NCBI GenBank assembly: GCA_963995505.1
Contig: OZ023186.1
Location: 12,469,570-12,533,569 of the forward strand
Source: Hypericum androsaemum
Taxonomy: Eukaryota; Streptophyta; Magnoliopsida; Malpighiales; Hypericaceae
Length of the DNA stretch: 64,000 nucleotides
Reading direction: 5' to 3'
Shown: piece by piece, positions 34,608-46,500 of the stretch
How positions within the stretch are numbered: the first letter of the stretch is position 1
Layout: each line of letters begins with the position of its first letter
The notes under the pieces: model-generated
The model's input: only the letters and a program-made list of their open reading frames with translations
What the model was told of the DNA's origin: nothing
Database searches by the model: none
Made by a program: the position numbers and the translations under genes

Positions 34608-35388
34608 TGATACGAACCCCATCAATGATGCGCGAGACCCGTCCAAGAAGCGTTGAATTCCCAGATCATTCTAGATCAGTTTGTGAAGGAGATCTCGACC
34701 CAATGCTCATAACCAAACAAGAACCTTGGTATTACGACCGCGATCCGCTGTTTGAGTTGAAACAAAGAACCTTGATATGTCGATGATGCCACAAATGGTT
34801 ATGAAGATCCGCTTGATAAGTTGATTATGAACTCGACAGAATCCCTCCGTTTTGTTCGAACAGTTCCGAAGAACGAAGAGAGCAAAGCCCACATTTTTTG
34901 GTCTCCTTTTCTCATTGCATAAGCCGCTATAAATAGGCTCAATATTACAAAGAGATTCCAAATCAAACAACTCCTAAAAATCTGGCTAGAAAGGGAAACT
35001 AAAAAGGAAACAAATCTCTGCCTTTTAGGAAGGCTACAAACGTGACAAACAAGCTAAATAAGCCAAGAGTTGTTGGAATATAACTTCCTAATCAAAACTA
35101 ATGGCTGAAATAAACTTCCTAAATAGAATGCCCAAATCAGAGAGAATAAATCTTCAAGATCTTTGCTGCTGAAAGGACCTTCTAAAACTTGTATTAAGGT
35201 CATAAACTCAGCTGAATTTCGTGGCTCTTGGTCCATGGACTTTAATAAATTTGCTTGGGCCCAACTCTCCGATGTAAGCTTGGAAATCAGCCCATTAAAT
35301 TATGACTTGAAGCGCTTTGTCCGTGCTCTCTCATTTGGTCAGATTAGAACTTGAAATCATCATATGAGTGCTTCTCATATTCATATCA
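34608..35388 (-). repeat. LTR of the truncated element
   Basis: On the - strand it begins TGATATGAATATGAG at 35388 and ends GTTCGTATCA at 34608, so it has TG and CA termini. A TATA-like TATTTATAGC lies on the - strand at about 34935. Short open frames inside (for example 34707-34970) have no recognisable domains. Confidence 0.8.
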
Positions 35389-37132
35389 TTTTCCATGCCT
35401 TTTCTTGCCTTATCTTGCCTTTTCTTGCCTTTTCACGCCTTTTCTTGCCTTAGAGCCTTTTCATTCATTATCTTGCCTTTTTTTACCTTATCTTGCCTTC
35501 TTATGCCTTCTCATGCCTTTATCTTGCATTTTCTGGCCTTTTCTTTCCCTTTCTTGCCTTTTCTTGCCTTTTCTAGCCTTTTCTTGCCTTATCTAGCATT
35601 TTCATTCCTTATCTTGCCTTTTCTTACCTTATCTTGCCTTCTTACGCCTTCTCAAGCCTTTATCTTGCATTTTCTGGCCTTTTATTTCCTTTTCTTGCCT
35701 TTTTCTTGCCTTTTCTTGCCTTATCTTTCTTTTTATTGTCTTTTCTTGCCTTATCTTGCCTTTTCTTACCTCTTCTTTCCTTTTCTTGACTTTTCTTAAT
35801 TTTTCTGACCTTTTCTTTCCTTTTCTTAACTTTTCATGCCTTTTTCTTTCCTTTTCTTGCCTTTTCTTTCTTTTTCTTGCCATTTCCTTGCCTTTTCTTT
35901 CCTTTCCTTGCCTTTTCAAGCCTTTTCCTTGTCTTTTTTTTCCTTATCTTGCCATTTCTTGCATTTTCCTTGCCTTTTCTTTCCCTTTCTTGCCTTATCT
36001 TGCCTTTTATTGCCTTTTCCTTTCCTTTTCTAACCTTTTCTTTCCTTTTCATGCAATTTCTTGCCTTAACTTTTCTTTTGTTGCTTTTTCATGCCTTTTC
36101 CATGCCTTTTCTTTCCTTTTCCTTGCATTTTCTTGCCTTATCTTTCCTTTTCTTGCCTTCTCTTGCCTTTTTTGCCTTTTCTTGCCTTTTCATTCCTTTT
36201 ACTTGCCTTTTCTTGCCTTTTATGGCTTTTTCTTTTCTTTTTTGCCTTTTCTTGCCTTTTCCTTGCCTTTTCAAGCCTTTTCTTTCCTTATCATGCAATT
36301 TCTTGCCTTTTATTGCTTTTCCTTCCTTTACATGCCATTTCTTACCTTTTCCTTGCCTTTTCTTTCATTTTCTTGCCTTTTCATACATTTTCTTGCCTTA
36401 TCTTTCCTTTTCTTGACTTTTCATTCCTTTTACATGCCTTTTTATGCATTTTCTTTCCTTTTCTTGCCTTTTCTTGCGTTATCTTGCCTTTTCTTGACTT
36501 ATCTTGCCTTATCTTGCCTTTTCATTCCTTATCTTGCCGTTTCTTACCTTATCTTGCCGTTTCTTACCTTATCTTGCATTTTCCTTGCCTTTTCTTGCCT
36601 TATCTTTCCTTTTCATGCCTTTTCCATGCCTTTTCTAGCCATGTCTTTCCATTTCTTTCCATTTCTTTCCTTTTCCATGCCTTTTCCATGCCATTTCTTT
36701 CCTTTTCCATGCCTTTTCTTGCCTTATCTTACCTTTTCTTGCCTTTTCTTGACTTATCTTACCTTTTCTTGCCTTTTCTTGCCTTTTCTGGCATTTTCAT
36801 GCCTTTTCTTGCCTTATCTTGGATTTTCTTAGCTCATCTTGCCTTTTCATTCCTTATCTTACATTTTCTTACCTTATCTTGCCTTCTTATGCCTTTATCT
36901 TGCATTTTATGGCCTTTTCTTTCCTTTTCTTGCCTTTTTCTTGCCTTTTCTTGCCTTATCTTTCTTTTTCTTGCCTTTCCTTGCCTTATCCTGCCTTTTC
37001 TTTCCCTTTCTTGCCTTTTCTTGCTTTTTCTCACCTTTTCTTTCCTTTTCTTAACTTTTCATGCCTTTTTCTATCCTTTTCTTTCCTTTTCTTACCTTTT
37101 CCTTGCCTTTTCTTAGCTTTTCTTGCCTTTTC

Positions 37133-37347
37133 CATTCCTTGCCTTTACATGCCTTTTCCTTGCCTTTTCTTTCCTTATCATGCCATTTCTTGACTTTTCC
37201 TTGGCATTTCCTTCCTTTTCTTGCCTTATCTTGCCTTTTCCATTCCTTGCCTTTACATGCCTTTTCCTTGCCTTTTCTTTCCTTATCATGCCATTTCTTG
37301 ACTTTTCCTTGGCATTTCCTTCCTTTTCTTGCCTTATCTTGCCTTTT
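37133..37347 (+). repeat. 108-bp tandem duplication in array C
   Basis: CATTCCTTGCCTTTACATG starts at 37133 and again at 37241, and the two 108-bp copies are essentially identical. The homologous place near 48361 has a single copy, so this duplication arose locally. Confidence 0.88.
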
Positions 37348-37549
37348 ATTACCTTTTCTTCTTACCTTTTCTTGCCTTTTCATGCCTTTTCTTGCCTTAT
37401 CTTTCCTTTTCTTGCCTTTTCATGAATTTTCCATGTCTTGTCTTTCCTTTTCTTTCATTTTCCTTGCATTTTCTTGCCTTATCTTTCCTTTCTTGCCTTA
37501 TCTTACCTTTTTTTTTCCTTATCTTTCCTTTTCATTCCTTTTCTTTTCT

Positions 37550-40500
37550 TTTCATCCCTTTTCTTACCTTTTCTTGCCTTTTCCTTCCCTTTTCATTCCT
37601 TTTCTTTCCTTATCATGCCATTTCTTGCATTTTCCTTTCTTTTCTTTCCTTTTCATGCCATTTCTTGCCTTTTCCTTGCCTTTTCTTTCCTTTTCTTGAC
37701 TTTTCATGCATTTTCTTACCTTATCTTTCCTTTCCATTCCTTTGCCATTTCATGCCTTTTCTGTCCTTATGTTGCCTTTTCATTCCTTATCTTGCCTTTT
37801 CTCACCTTATCATGCCTTTTCATGCCTTCTCATGCCTTTTCTTCCCTTTCTTTGCCTTTTCTTGCTTTTTCCTTGCCTTATATTGCCTTTTCTTGCCTTT
37901 TCATGCCTTTTCCATGCCTTTTCATTACTTTTCTTGCCTTTTCTTGCCTTATCTTTCCTTTTCTTCCCTTATCTTTCCTTTTCTTGCCTTTTCTTACTTT
38001 TCCTTGCCTTATCTTGCCTTTTCTTACCTTTTCTTGCCTTTTCATTCCATTTCCTTGCCTTTTCATGCCTTTTCCTGCCTTTCCTTTCCTTTTCTTGCCT
38101 TTTCTTGCCTTTTCGTGCCTTTTCATGCCTTTTCTTGCCTTTTCCTTTACTTTCCTTTTCTTGCCTTTTCCTTAGCTTTTCATGCCTTTTCTTTCCTTAT
38201 CTTGCCATTTCCTTGTCTTTTCTTTCCTTTTCTTGCCTTATCTTGCCTTTTCCTTGCCTTTTCTTTCCGTTTCTTGCCGTTTCTTGCCTTTTCTTCACTT
38301 ATCTTTCATTTTCTTGCCTTTTGCATGTCCTTTATTGCATTTTAATGCCTTTTCTTTCGTTTTCATGCCTTTTCTTGCCTTATCTTTCCTTTTTCGTTCC
38401 TTTTCTTGACTTATCTTGCCTTTTGTTGACTTATCTTGCCTTTTCATGCCTTTTCTTGCCTTATCTTGCCTTTTCTGGACTTATCTTGCCTTTTCATTCC
38501 TTATCTTGCATTTTCTTACATTATCTTGCCTTTTCACGCCTTTTCATGCCTTTTCCATGCCTTTTCTGGCATTTTCTTTACTTTTCTTGCCTTGTCTTGC
38601 CTTTTCTTGCATTATTTTGCCTTATCTTTCCTTTTCTTTTCTTTTCTAGCCTTTTCTTGCCTTCTCTTGCCTTTTCTTACCTTTTTTTTACCTTTTCTGG
38701 CCTTTTCATTCCTTTTCCATGCCTTTTCTTTCCTTTTCTTGCATTTTCCTACCTTTCCTTGCCTTATCTTGCCTTTTCTTACTTTTTCTTGCATTTTCAT
38801 TCCTTTTCTCACCTGTTCTTTCCATTTCTTTCCTTTTTGTGCCTTTTCCTAGCATTTTCTTGCCTTATCTTGCCCTATCTTGCCTTTTCCTTGACTTTTC
38901 TTTCCTTTCTTGCCTTTTCTTGCCTAATCTTGCCTTTTCTCAACTTATTTTGCATTTTTTTTTTTTGCATTTTTTGGCCTTTTCCTTGCCTTTTCTTTCC
39001 TTACATTGCAGATTCTTTTCATTTCGTGCCTCATCTTTCCTTTTCTTTCCTTTCCATGCCTTTCCTTCCCTTTTCTTGCCTTTTCTTGCCTTATCTTACC
39101 ATTTCCTTGCCTTTTCATTCCTTTTCCTTGCCTTTTCTTTCCTTTTCTTGCCTTATCTTACATTATCTTTCCTTTTCTTTTCTTTTCCTTGCCTTTTCTT
39201 GCCTTTTCATTCCTTTTCCTTGCCTTTTCTTGCCTTTTCCGTGGATTTTCTTGCCTTTTCATTCCTTTCCTTGCCGTTTCTTACCTTTTCTTGCCTTTTC
39301 TGGCCTTTTCATTCCTTTTCCTTGTCTTTTCTTGCCTTTTCTTGCCTTTTCATTCCTTTTCCTTGCCTTTTCTTCCCTTTTCCTGTCATTCCTTGCCTTT
39401 CCTTGCCTTATCTTGCCTTTCCTTGCCTTTTCTTTCTTTTTCTTTCCTTTTTTACCTTTTCTTACCTTTTCTTACCTTTTCTTTCTTTTTCTTGTATTTC
39501 CTTGCCTTATCTTGCCTTATCTTGCCTTTTCCTTGACTTTTCTTTCCTTATCTTGACTTATCTTGCCGTTTCTTGCCTTATCTTGCCTTTTCCTTGCCTT
39601 TTCTTTCCTTTCCTTTCCTTTTCTTACCTTTCCTTACCTTTTCTTGCCTTTTCTTGCCTTATCTTTCCTTTTCTTGCCTTTTCTTGCATTTTCTTTCCTT
39701 TTCCTTGTATTTTCTTGCCTTAACTTTCCCTTCTTGCCTTATCTTGCCTTTTTTTGCCTTTTCTTTCCTTTTCATTCCTTTTCCTTGCCTTTTCTAGCCT
39801 TTTCTGGCCTTTTCTTTCCTTTTCATCCCTTTTCTTGCCTTTTCTTGCCTTTTCCTTCCCTTTTCATTCCTTTTCTTTCCTTATCATGCCATTTCTTGCA
39901 TTTTCCTTGCTTTTCTTTCCTTTTCATGCCATTTCATGCCTTTTCCTTGCCTTTTCTTTCCTTTTCTTGACTTTTCATGCATTTTCTTGCCTTATCTTTC
40001 CTTTTCGTGCCTTTTCTTTCCTTTTCTTGCATTATCTTACCTTTTCTTGCCTTTTCTTGACTTATCTTGCCCTTTCTTGCCTTTTCATGCCTTTTCTTGC
40101 CTTATGTTGCCTTTTCTGTCCTTATGTTGCCTTTTCATTCCTTATCTTGCCTTTTCTCACTTAATTTTGCCTTTTCATGCCTTCTCATGCCTTTTCTTCC
40201 CTTTCTTTGCCTTTTCTTGCTTTTTCCTTGCCTTATATTGCCTTTTCCATGCCTTTTCTTGCCTTTTCATTACTTTTCTTGCCTTTTCTTGCCTTATCTT
40301 TCCTTTTCTTCCCTTATCTTTCCTTTTCTTACCTTTTCTTACTTTTCCTTGCCTTATCTTGCCTTTTCATTCCTTTTCTTGCCTTTTCATTCCATTTCCT
40401 TGCCTTTTCATGCCTTTTCCTGCCATTCCTTGCCATTCCATTCCTTTTCTTGCCTTTTCTTGCCTTTTCGTGCCTTTTCATGCCTTTTCTTGCCTTTTCC

Positions 40501-43500
40501 TTTACTTTCCTTTTTTTGCCTTTTCCTTGCCTTTTCATGACTTTTCTTTCCTTATCTTGCCTTTTCCTTGTCTTTTCTTTCCTTTTCTTGCCTTATCTTG
40601 CCTTTTCCTTGCCTTTTCTTTCCATTTCTTTCCTTTTCTTGCCTTTTCTTCACTTATCTTTTATTTTCTTGCCTTTCCATGCCTTTTGCATGTCTTTTCT
40701 TGCATATTCATGCCTTTTCTTTCCTTTTCATGCCTTTTCTTGCCTTATCTTTCCTTTTCTTGACTTATCTTGCCTTTTGTTGACTTATCCTGCCTTTTCA
40801 TGCCTTTTCTTGCCTTATCTTGCCTTTTCTGGACTTATCTTGCCTTTTCATTCCTTATCTTACATTTTCTTACATTATCTTGCCTTTTCATGCCTTCTCA
40901 TGCCTTTTTCTTAACTTTTCTTGCCTTATCTTTCCTTTTCTTGCCTTTTCATGCCTTTTCCATGCCTTTTCTTGCTTTTTCTTTACTTTTCTTACCTTGT
41001 CTTGCCTTTTCTTGCATTATTTTGCCTTATCTTTCCTTTTCTTTGCTTTTCTAGCCTTTTCTTGCCTTCTCTTGCATTTTCTTACCTTTTTTTTTACCTT
41101 TTCTGGCCTTTTCATTCCTTTTCCATGCCTTTTCTTTCCTTTTCTTGCCTTTTCCTGCCTTTCCTTGCCTTATCTTACCTTTTCATACTTTTTCTTCCAT
41201 TTTCATTCCTTTTCTTACCTGTTCTTTCCATTTCTTTCCTTTTCGTGCCTTTTCCTAGCATTTTCTTGCCTTATCTTGCCCTATCTTGCCTTTTCCGTGA
41301 CTTTTCTTTCCTTTTCTTGCCTTTTCTTGCCTAATCTTGCCTTTTCTCAACTTATTTTGCATTTTTTTGCATTTTCTTGCCTTTCCTTTCCTTTTCTTTC
41401 CTTACATTGCTGATTCTTTTCATTTCTTGCCTCATCTTTCCTTTTCTTTCCTTTCCATGCCTTTCCTTCCCTTTTCTTGCCTTATCTTGCCTTATCTTAC
41501 CTTTTCCTTACCTTTTCATTCCTTTTCCTTGCCTTTTCTTTCCTTTTCTTGCCTTATCTTTCCTTTTCTTGCCTTTTCATGCCTTTTCATGCATTTTCTT
41601 TCCTTTTCCTTGTATTTTCTTGCCTTAACTTTCCTTTCTTGCCATATCTTGCCTTTTTTTGACTTTTCTTTCCTTTTCATTCCTTTTCCTTGCCTTTTCT
41701 AGCCTTTTCTGGCCTTTTCTTTCCTTTTCATCCCTTTTCTTGCCTTTTCTTGCCTTTTCCTTCCCTTTTCATTCCTTTTCTTTCCTTATCATGCCATTTC
41801 TTGCATTTTCCTTGCCTTTTCTTTCCTTTTCTTGACTTTTCATGCATTTTCTTGCCTTATCTTTCCTTTTCATTCCTTTTCCATGCCTTTTCGTGCCTTT
41901 TCTTTCCTTTTCTTGCATTATCTTACCTTTTCTTGCCTTTTCTTGACTTATCTTGCCCTTTCTTGCCTTTTCATGCCTTTTCTTGCCTTATGTTGCCTTT
42001 TCTGTCCTTATGTTGCCTTTTCATTCCTTATCTTGCCTTTTCTCACTTAATCTTGCCTTTTCATGCCTTCTCATGCCTTTTCTTCCCTTTCTTTGCCTTT
42101 TCTTGCTTTTTCCTTGCCTTATATTGCCTTTTCCATGCCTTTTCTTGCCTTTTCATTACTTTTCTTGCCTTTTCTTGCCTTATCTTTCCTTTTCTTCCCT
42201 TATCTTTCCTTTTCTTTCCTTTTCTTACCTTTTCTTACTTTTCCTTGCCTTATCTTGCCTTTTCATTCCTTTTCTTGCCTTTTCATTCCATTTCCTTGCC
42301 TTTTCATGCCTTTTCCTGCCATTCCTTGCCATTCCTTTCCTTTTCTTGCCTTTTCTTGCCTTTTCGTGCCTTTTCATGCCTTTTCTTGCCTTTTCCTTTA
42401 CTTTCCTTTTCTTGCCTTTTCCTTGCCTTTTCATGACTTTTCTTTTCCTTATCTTGCCTTTTCCTTGTCTTTTCTTTCCTTTTCTTGCCTTATCTTGCCT
42501 TTTCCTTGCCTTTTCTTTCCATTTCTTTCCTTTTCTTGCCTTTTCTTCACTTATCTTTTATTTTCATGCCTTTCCATGCCTTTTGCATGTCTTTTCTTGC
42601 ATTTTCATGCCTTTTCTTTCCTTTTCATGCCTTTTCTTGCCTTATCTTTCCTTTTCTTGACTTATCTTGCCTTTTGTTGACTTATCCTGCCTTTTCATGC
42701 CTTTTCTTGCCTTATCTTGCCTTTTCTGGACTTATCTTGCCTTTTCAATCCTTATCTTACATTTTCTTACATTATCTTGCCTTTTCATGCCTTCTCATGC
42801 CTTTTTCTTAACTTTTCTTGCCTTATCTTTCCTTTTCTTGCCTTTTCATGCCTTTTCCATGCCTTTTCTTGCTTTTTCTATACTGTTCTTGCCTTGTCTT
42901 GCCTTTTCTTGCATTATTTTGCCTTATCTTTCCTTTTCTTTGCTTTTCTAGCCTTTTCTTGCCTTCTCTTGCATTTTCTTACCTTTTTTTTTACCTTTTC
43001 TGGCCTTTTCATTCCTTTTCCATGCCTTTTCTTTCCTTTTCTTGCCTTTTCCTGCCTTTCCTTGCCTTATCTTACCTTTTCATACTTTTTCTTCCATTTT
43101 CATTCCTTTTCTTACCTGTTCTTTCCATTTCTTTCCTTTTCGTGCCTTTTCCTAGCATTTTCTTGCCTTATCTTGCCCTATCTTGCCTTTTCCGTGACTT
43201 TTCTTTCCTTTTCTTGCCTAATCTCGCCTTTTCTCAACTTATTTTGCATTTTTTTGCATTTTCTTGCCTTTCCTTTCCTTTTCTTTCCTTACATTGCCGA
43301 TTCTTTTCATTTCTTGCCTCATCTTTCCTTTTCTTTCCTTTCCATGCCTTTCCTTCCCTTTTCTTGCCTTTTCTTGCCTTATCTTACCTTTTCCTTACCT
43401 TTTCATTCCTTTTCCTTGCCTTTTCTTTCCTTTTCTTGCTATATCTTTCCTTTTCTTGCCTTTTCATGCCTTTTCCTTGCCTTTTCATTCCTTTTCTTGC

Positions 43501-46500
43501 CTTTTCTTCACTTATCTTTTATTTTCATGCCTTTCCATGCCTTTTGCAAGTCTTTTCTTGCATTTTCATGCCTTTTCTTTCCTTTTCATGCCTTTTCTTG
43601 CCTTATCTTTCCTTTTCTTGACTTATCTTGCCTTTTGTTGACTTATCCTGCCTTTTCATGCCTTTTCTTGCCTTATCTTGCCTTTTCTGGACTTATCTTG
43701 CCTTTTCATTCCTTATCTTACATTTTCTTACATTATCTTGCCTTTTCATGCCTTCTCATGCCTTTTTCTTAACTTTTCTTGCCTTATCTTTCCTTTTCTT
43801 GCCTTTTCATGCCTTTTCCATGCCTTTTCTTGCTTTTTCTTTACTTTTCTTGCCTTGTCTTGCCTTTTCTTGCATTATTTTGCCTTATCTTTCCTTTTCT
43901 TTGCTTTTCTAGCCTTTTCTTGCCTTCTCTTGCATTTTCTTACCTTTTTTTTACCTTTTCTGGCCTTTTCATTCCTTTTCCATGCCTTTTCTTTCCTTTT
44001 CTTGCCTTTTCCTGCCTTTCCTTGCCTTATCTTACCTTTTCTTACTTTTTCTTCCATTTTCATTCCTTTTCTTACCTGTTCTTTCCATTTCTTTCCTTTT
44101 CGTGCCTTTTCCTAGCATTTTCTTGCCTTATCTTGCCCTATCTTGCCTTTTCCTTGACTTTTCTTTCCTTTTCTTGCCTTTTCTTGCCTAATCTTGCCTT
44201 TTCTCAACTTATTTTGCATTTTTTTGCATTTTCTTGCCTTTCCTTGCCTTTTCTTTCCTTACATTGCCGATTCTTTTCATTTCTTGCCTCATCTTTCCTT
44301 TTCTTTCCTTTCCATGCCTTTCCTTCCCTTTTCTTGCCTTTTCTTGCCTTATCTTACCTTTTCCTTGCCTTTTCTTTCCTTTTCTTGCCTTATCTTACAT
44401 TATCTTGCCTTTTCTTTTCTTTTCCTTGCCTTTTCTTGCCTTTTCATTCCTTTTCCTTGCCTTTTCTTGCCTTTTCCGTGGCTTTTCTTGCCTTTTCATT
44501 CCTTTTCTTGCCTTTTCTTATATTTTCTTGCCTTTTCTGGCCTTTTCATTCCTTTTCCTTGCCTTTTCTGGCCTTTTCATTCCTTTTCCTTGCCTTTTCT
44601 TGCCTTTTCATGTCATTCCTTCCCTTTCCTTTCCTTATCTTGCCTTTCCTTGCCTTTTCTTTCTTTTTCTTTCCTTTTTTTACCTTTTCTTACCTTCTCT
44701 TTCTTTTTCTTGCCTTTTCTTACCTTTTCATACCTTTTCTTTCTTTTTCTTGTATTTCCTTGCCTTATCTTGCCTTATCTTGCCTTTTCCTTGACTTTTT
44801 TTCCTTATCTTGCCTTATCTTGCCGTTTCTTGCCTTATCTTGCCTTTTCTTGCTTTTTCCTTGCCTTTTCTTTCCTTTTCTTGCGTTATCTTTCCTTTTC
44901 TTGCCTTTTCATGCCTTTTCTTGCATTTTCTTTCCTTTTCCTTGCATTTTCTTCCCTTAACTTTCATTTCATGCCTTTTCTTGCATTTTCTTTCCTTTTC
45001 CTTGCATTTTCTTTCCTTTTCATTCCTTTTCCTTGCATTTTCTGGCCTTTTCTTTCCTTTTCATCCCTTTTCTTGCTTTTTCTTGCCTTTTCCTTCCCTT
45101 TTCATTCCTTTTCTTTCCTTATCATGCCATTTCTTGCATTTTCCTAGCTTTTCTTTCCTTTTCATGCCATTTCTTGCCTTTTCCTTGCCTTTTCTTTCCT
45201 TTTCTTGACTTTTCATGCATTTTCTTGCCTTATCTTTCCTTTTCATTTCTTTTCCATGCCTTTTCGTGCCTTTTCTTTCCTTTTCTTGCGTTATATTATC
45301 TTTTCTTGCCTTTTCTTAACTTATCTTGCCCTTTCATGCCTTTTCATGCCTTTTCTTGCCTTATGTTGCCTTTTCTGTCCTTATGTTGCCTTTTCATTCC
45401 TTATCTTGCCTTTTCTCATTTAATCTTGCCTTTTCATGCCTTCTCATGCCTTTTCTTCCCTTTCTTTGCCTTTTCTTGCTTTTTCCTTGCCTTATATTGC
45501 CTTTTCTTGCCTTTTCATGCCTTTTCCATGCCTTTTCTTGCCTTTTCATTACTTTTTTTTGCCTATTCTTCCCTTATCTTTCCTTTTCTTTCCTTTTCTT
45601 GCCTTTTCTTACTTTTCCTTGCCTTATCTTGCCTTTTCATTCCTTTTCTTGCCTTTTCATTCCATTTCCTTGCCTTTTCATGCCTTTTCCTGCCATTCCT
45701 TGCCTTTCCTTTCCTTTTCTTGCCTTTTCTTGCCTTTTCGTGCCTTTTCTTGCCTTTTCCTTTACTTTCCTTTTCTTGCCTTTTCCTTGCCTTTTCATGC
45801 CTTTTCTTTCCTTATCTTGCCTTTTCCTTGTCTTTTCTTTCCTTTTCTTGCCTTATCTTGCCTTTTCCTTGCCTTTTCTTTCCGTTTCTTGCCTTTTCTT
45901 GCCTTTTCTTCACTTATCTTTTATTTTCTTGCCTTTCCATGCCTTTTGCATGTCTTTTCTTGCATTTTCATGCTTTTTCTTTCCTTCTCATGCCTTTTCT
46001 TTCCTTTTTTTTCTTGCCTTTTGTTGACTTATCTTGCCTTTTCATGCCTTTTCTTGCCTTATCTTGCCTTTTCTGGACTTATCTTGCCTTTTCATTCCTT
46101 ATCTTACATTTTCTTACATTATCTTGCCTTTTCACTCCTTCTCATGCCTTTTTCTTAACTTTTCTTGCCTTATCTTTCCTTTTCTTACCTTTTCATACCT
46201 TTTCCATGCCTTTTCTTGCTTTTTCTTTACTTTTCTTGCCTTCCCTTGCCTTTTCTTGCATTATTTTGCCTTTTCTTTCCTTTTCTTTGCTTTTCTAGAC
46301 TTTTCTTGCCTTCTCTTGCCTTTTCTTACCTTTTTTTTTACCTTTTCTGGCCTTTTCTTGCCTTTTCCTTTACATTCCTTTTCCATGCCTTTTCTTTCCT
46401 TTTCTTGCCTTTTCCTGCCTTTCATTGCCTTATCTTGCCTTTTCTTACTTTTTCTTGCATTTTCATTCCTTTTCTTACCTGTTCTTTCCATTTCTTTCCT

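Larger units (their letters stand above)
33425..35388 (-). mobile_element. Truncated, probably non-autonomous gypsy element
   Basis: Reading on the - strand, the parts are a 781-bp LTR (35388 to 34608), a primer-binding site, a leader, a gag-like ORF (34395-33778) and a further ORF of unknown origin. No protease active site, RT, RNase H or integrase is present, and no second LTR: the element meets decamer array at 33424/33425. The layout of the LTR end, two-base spacer and primer-binding site matches the first element, but the LTR sequence belongs to a different family. I infer a small derivative element that was mobilised in trans and later lost its 3' LTR. Confidence 0.75.
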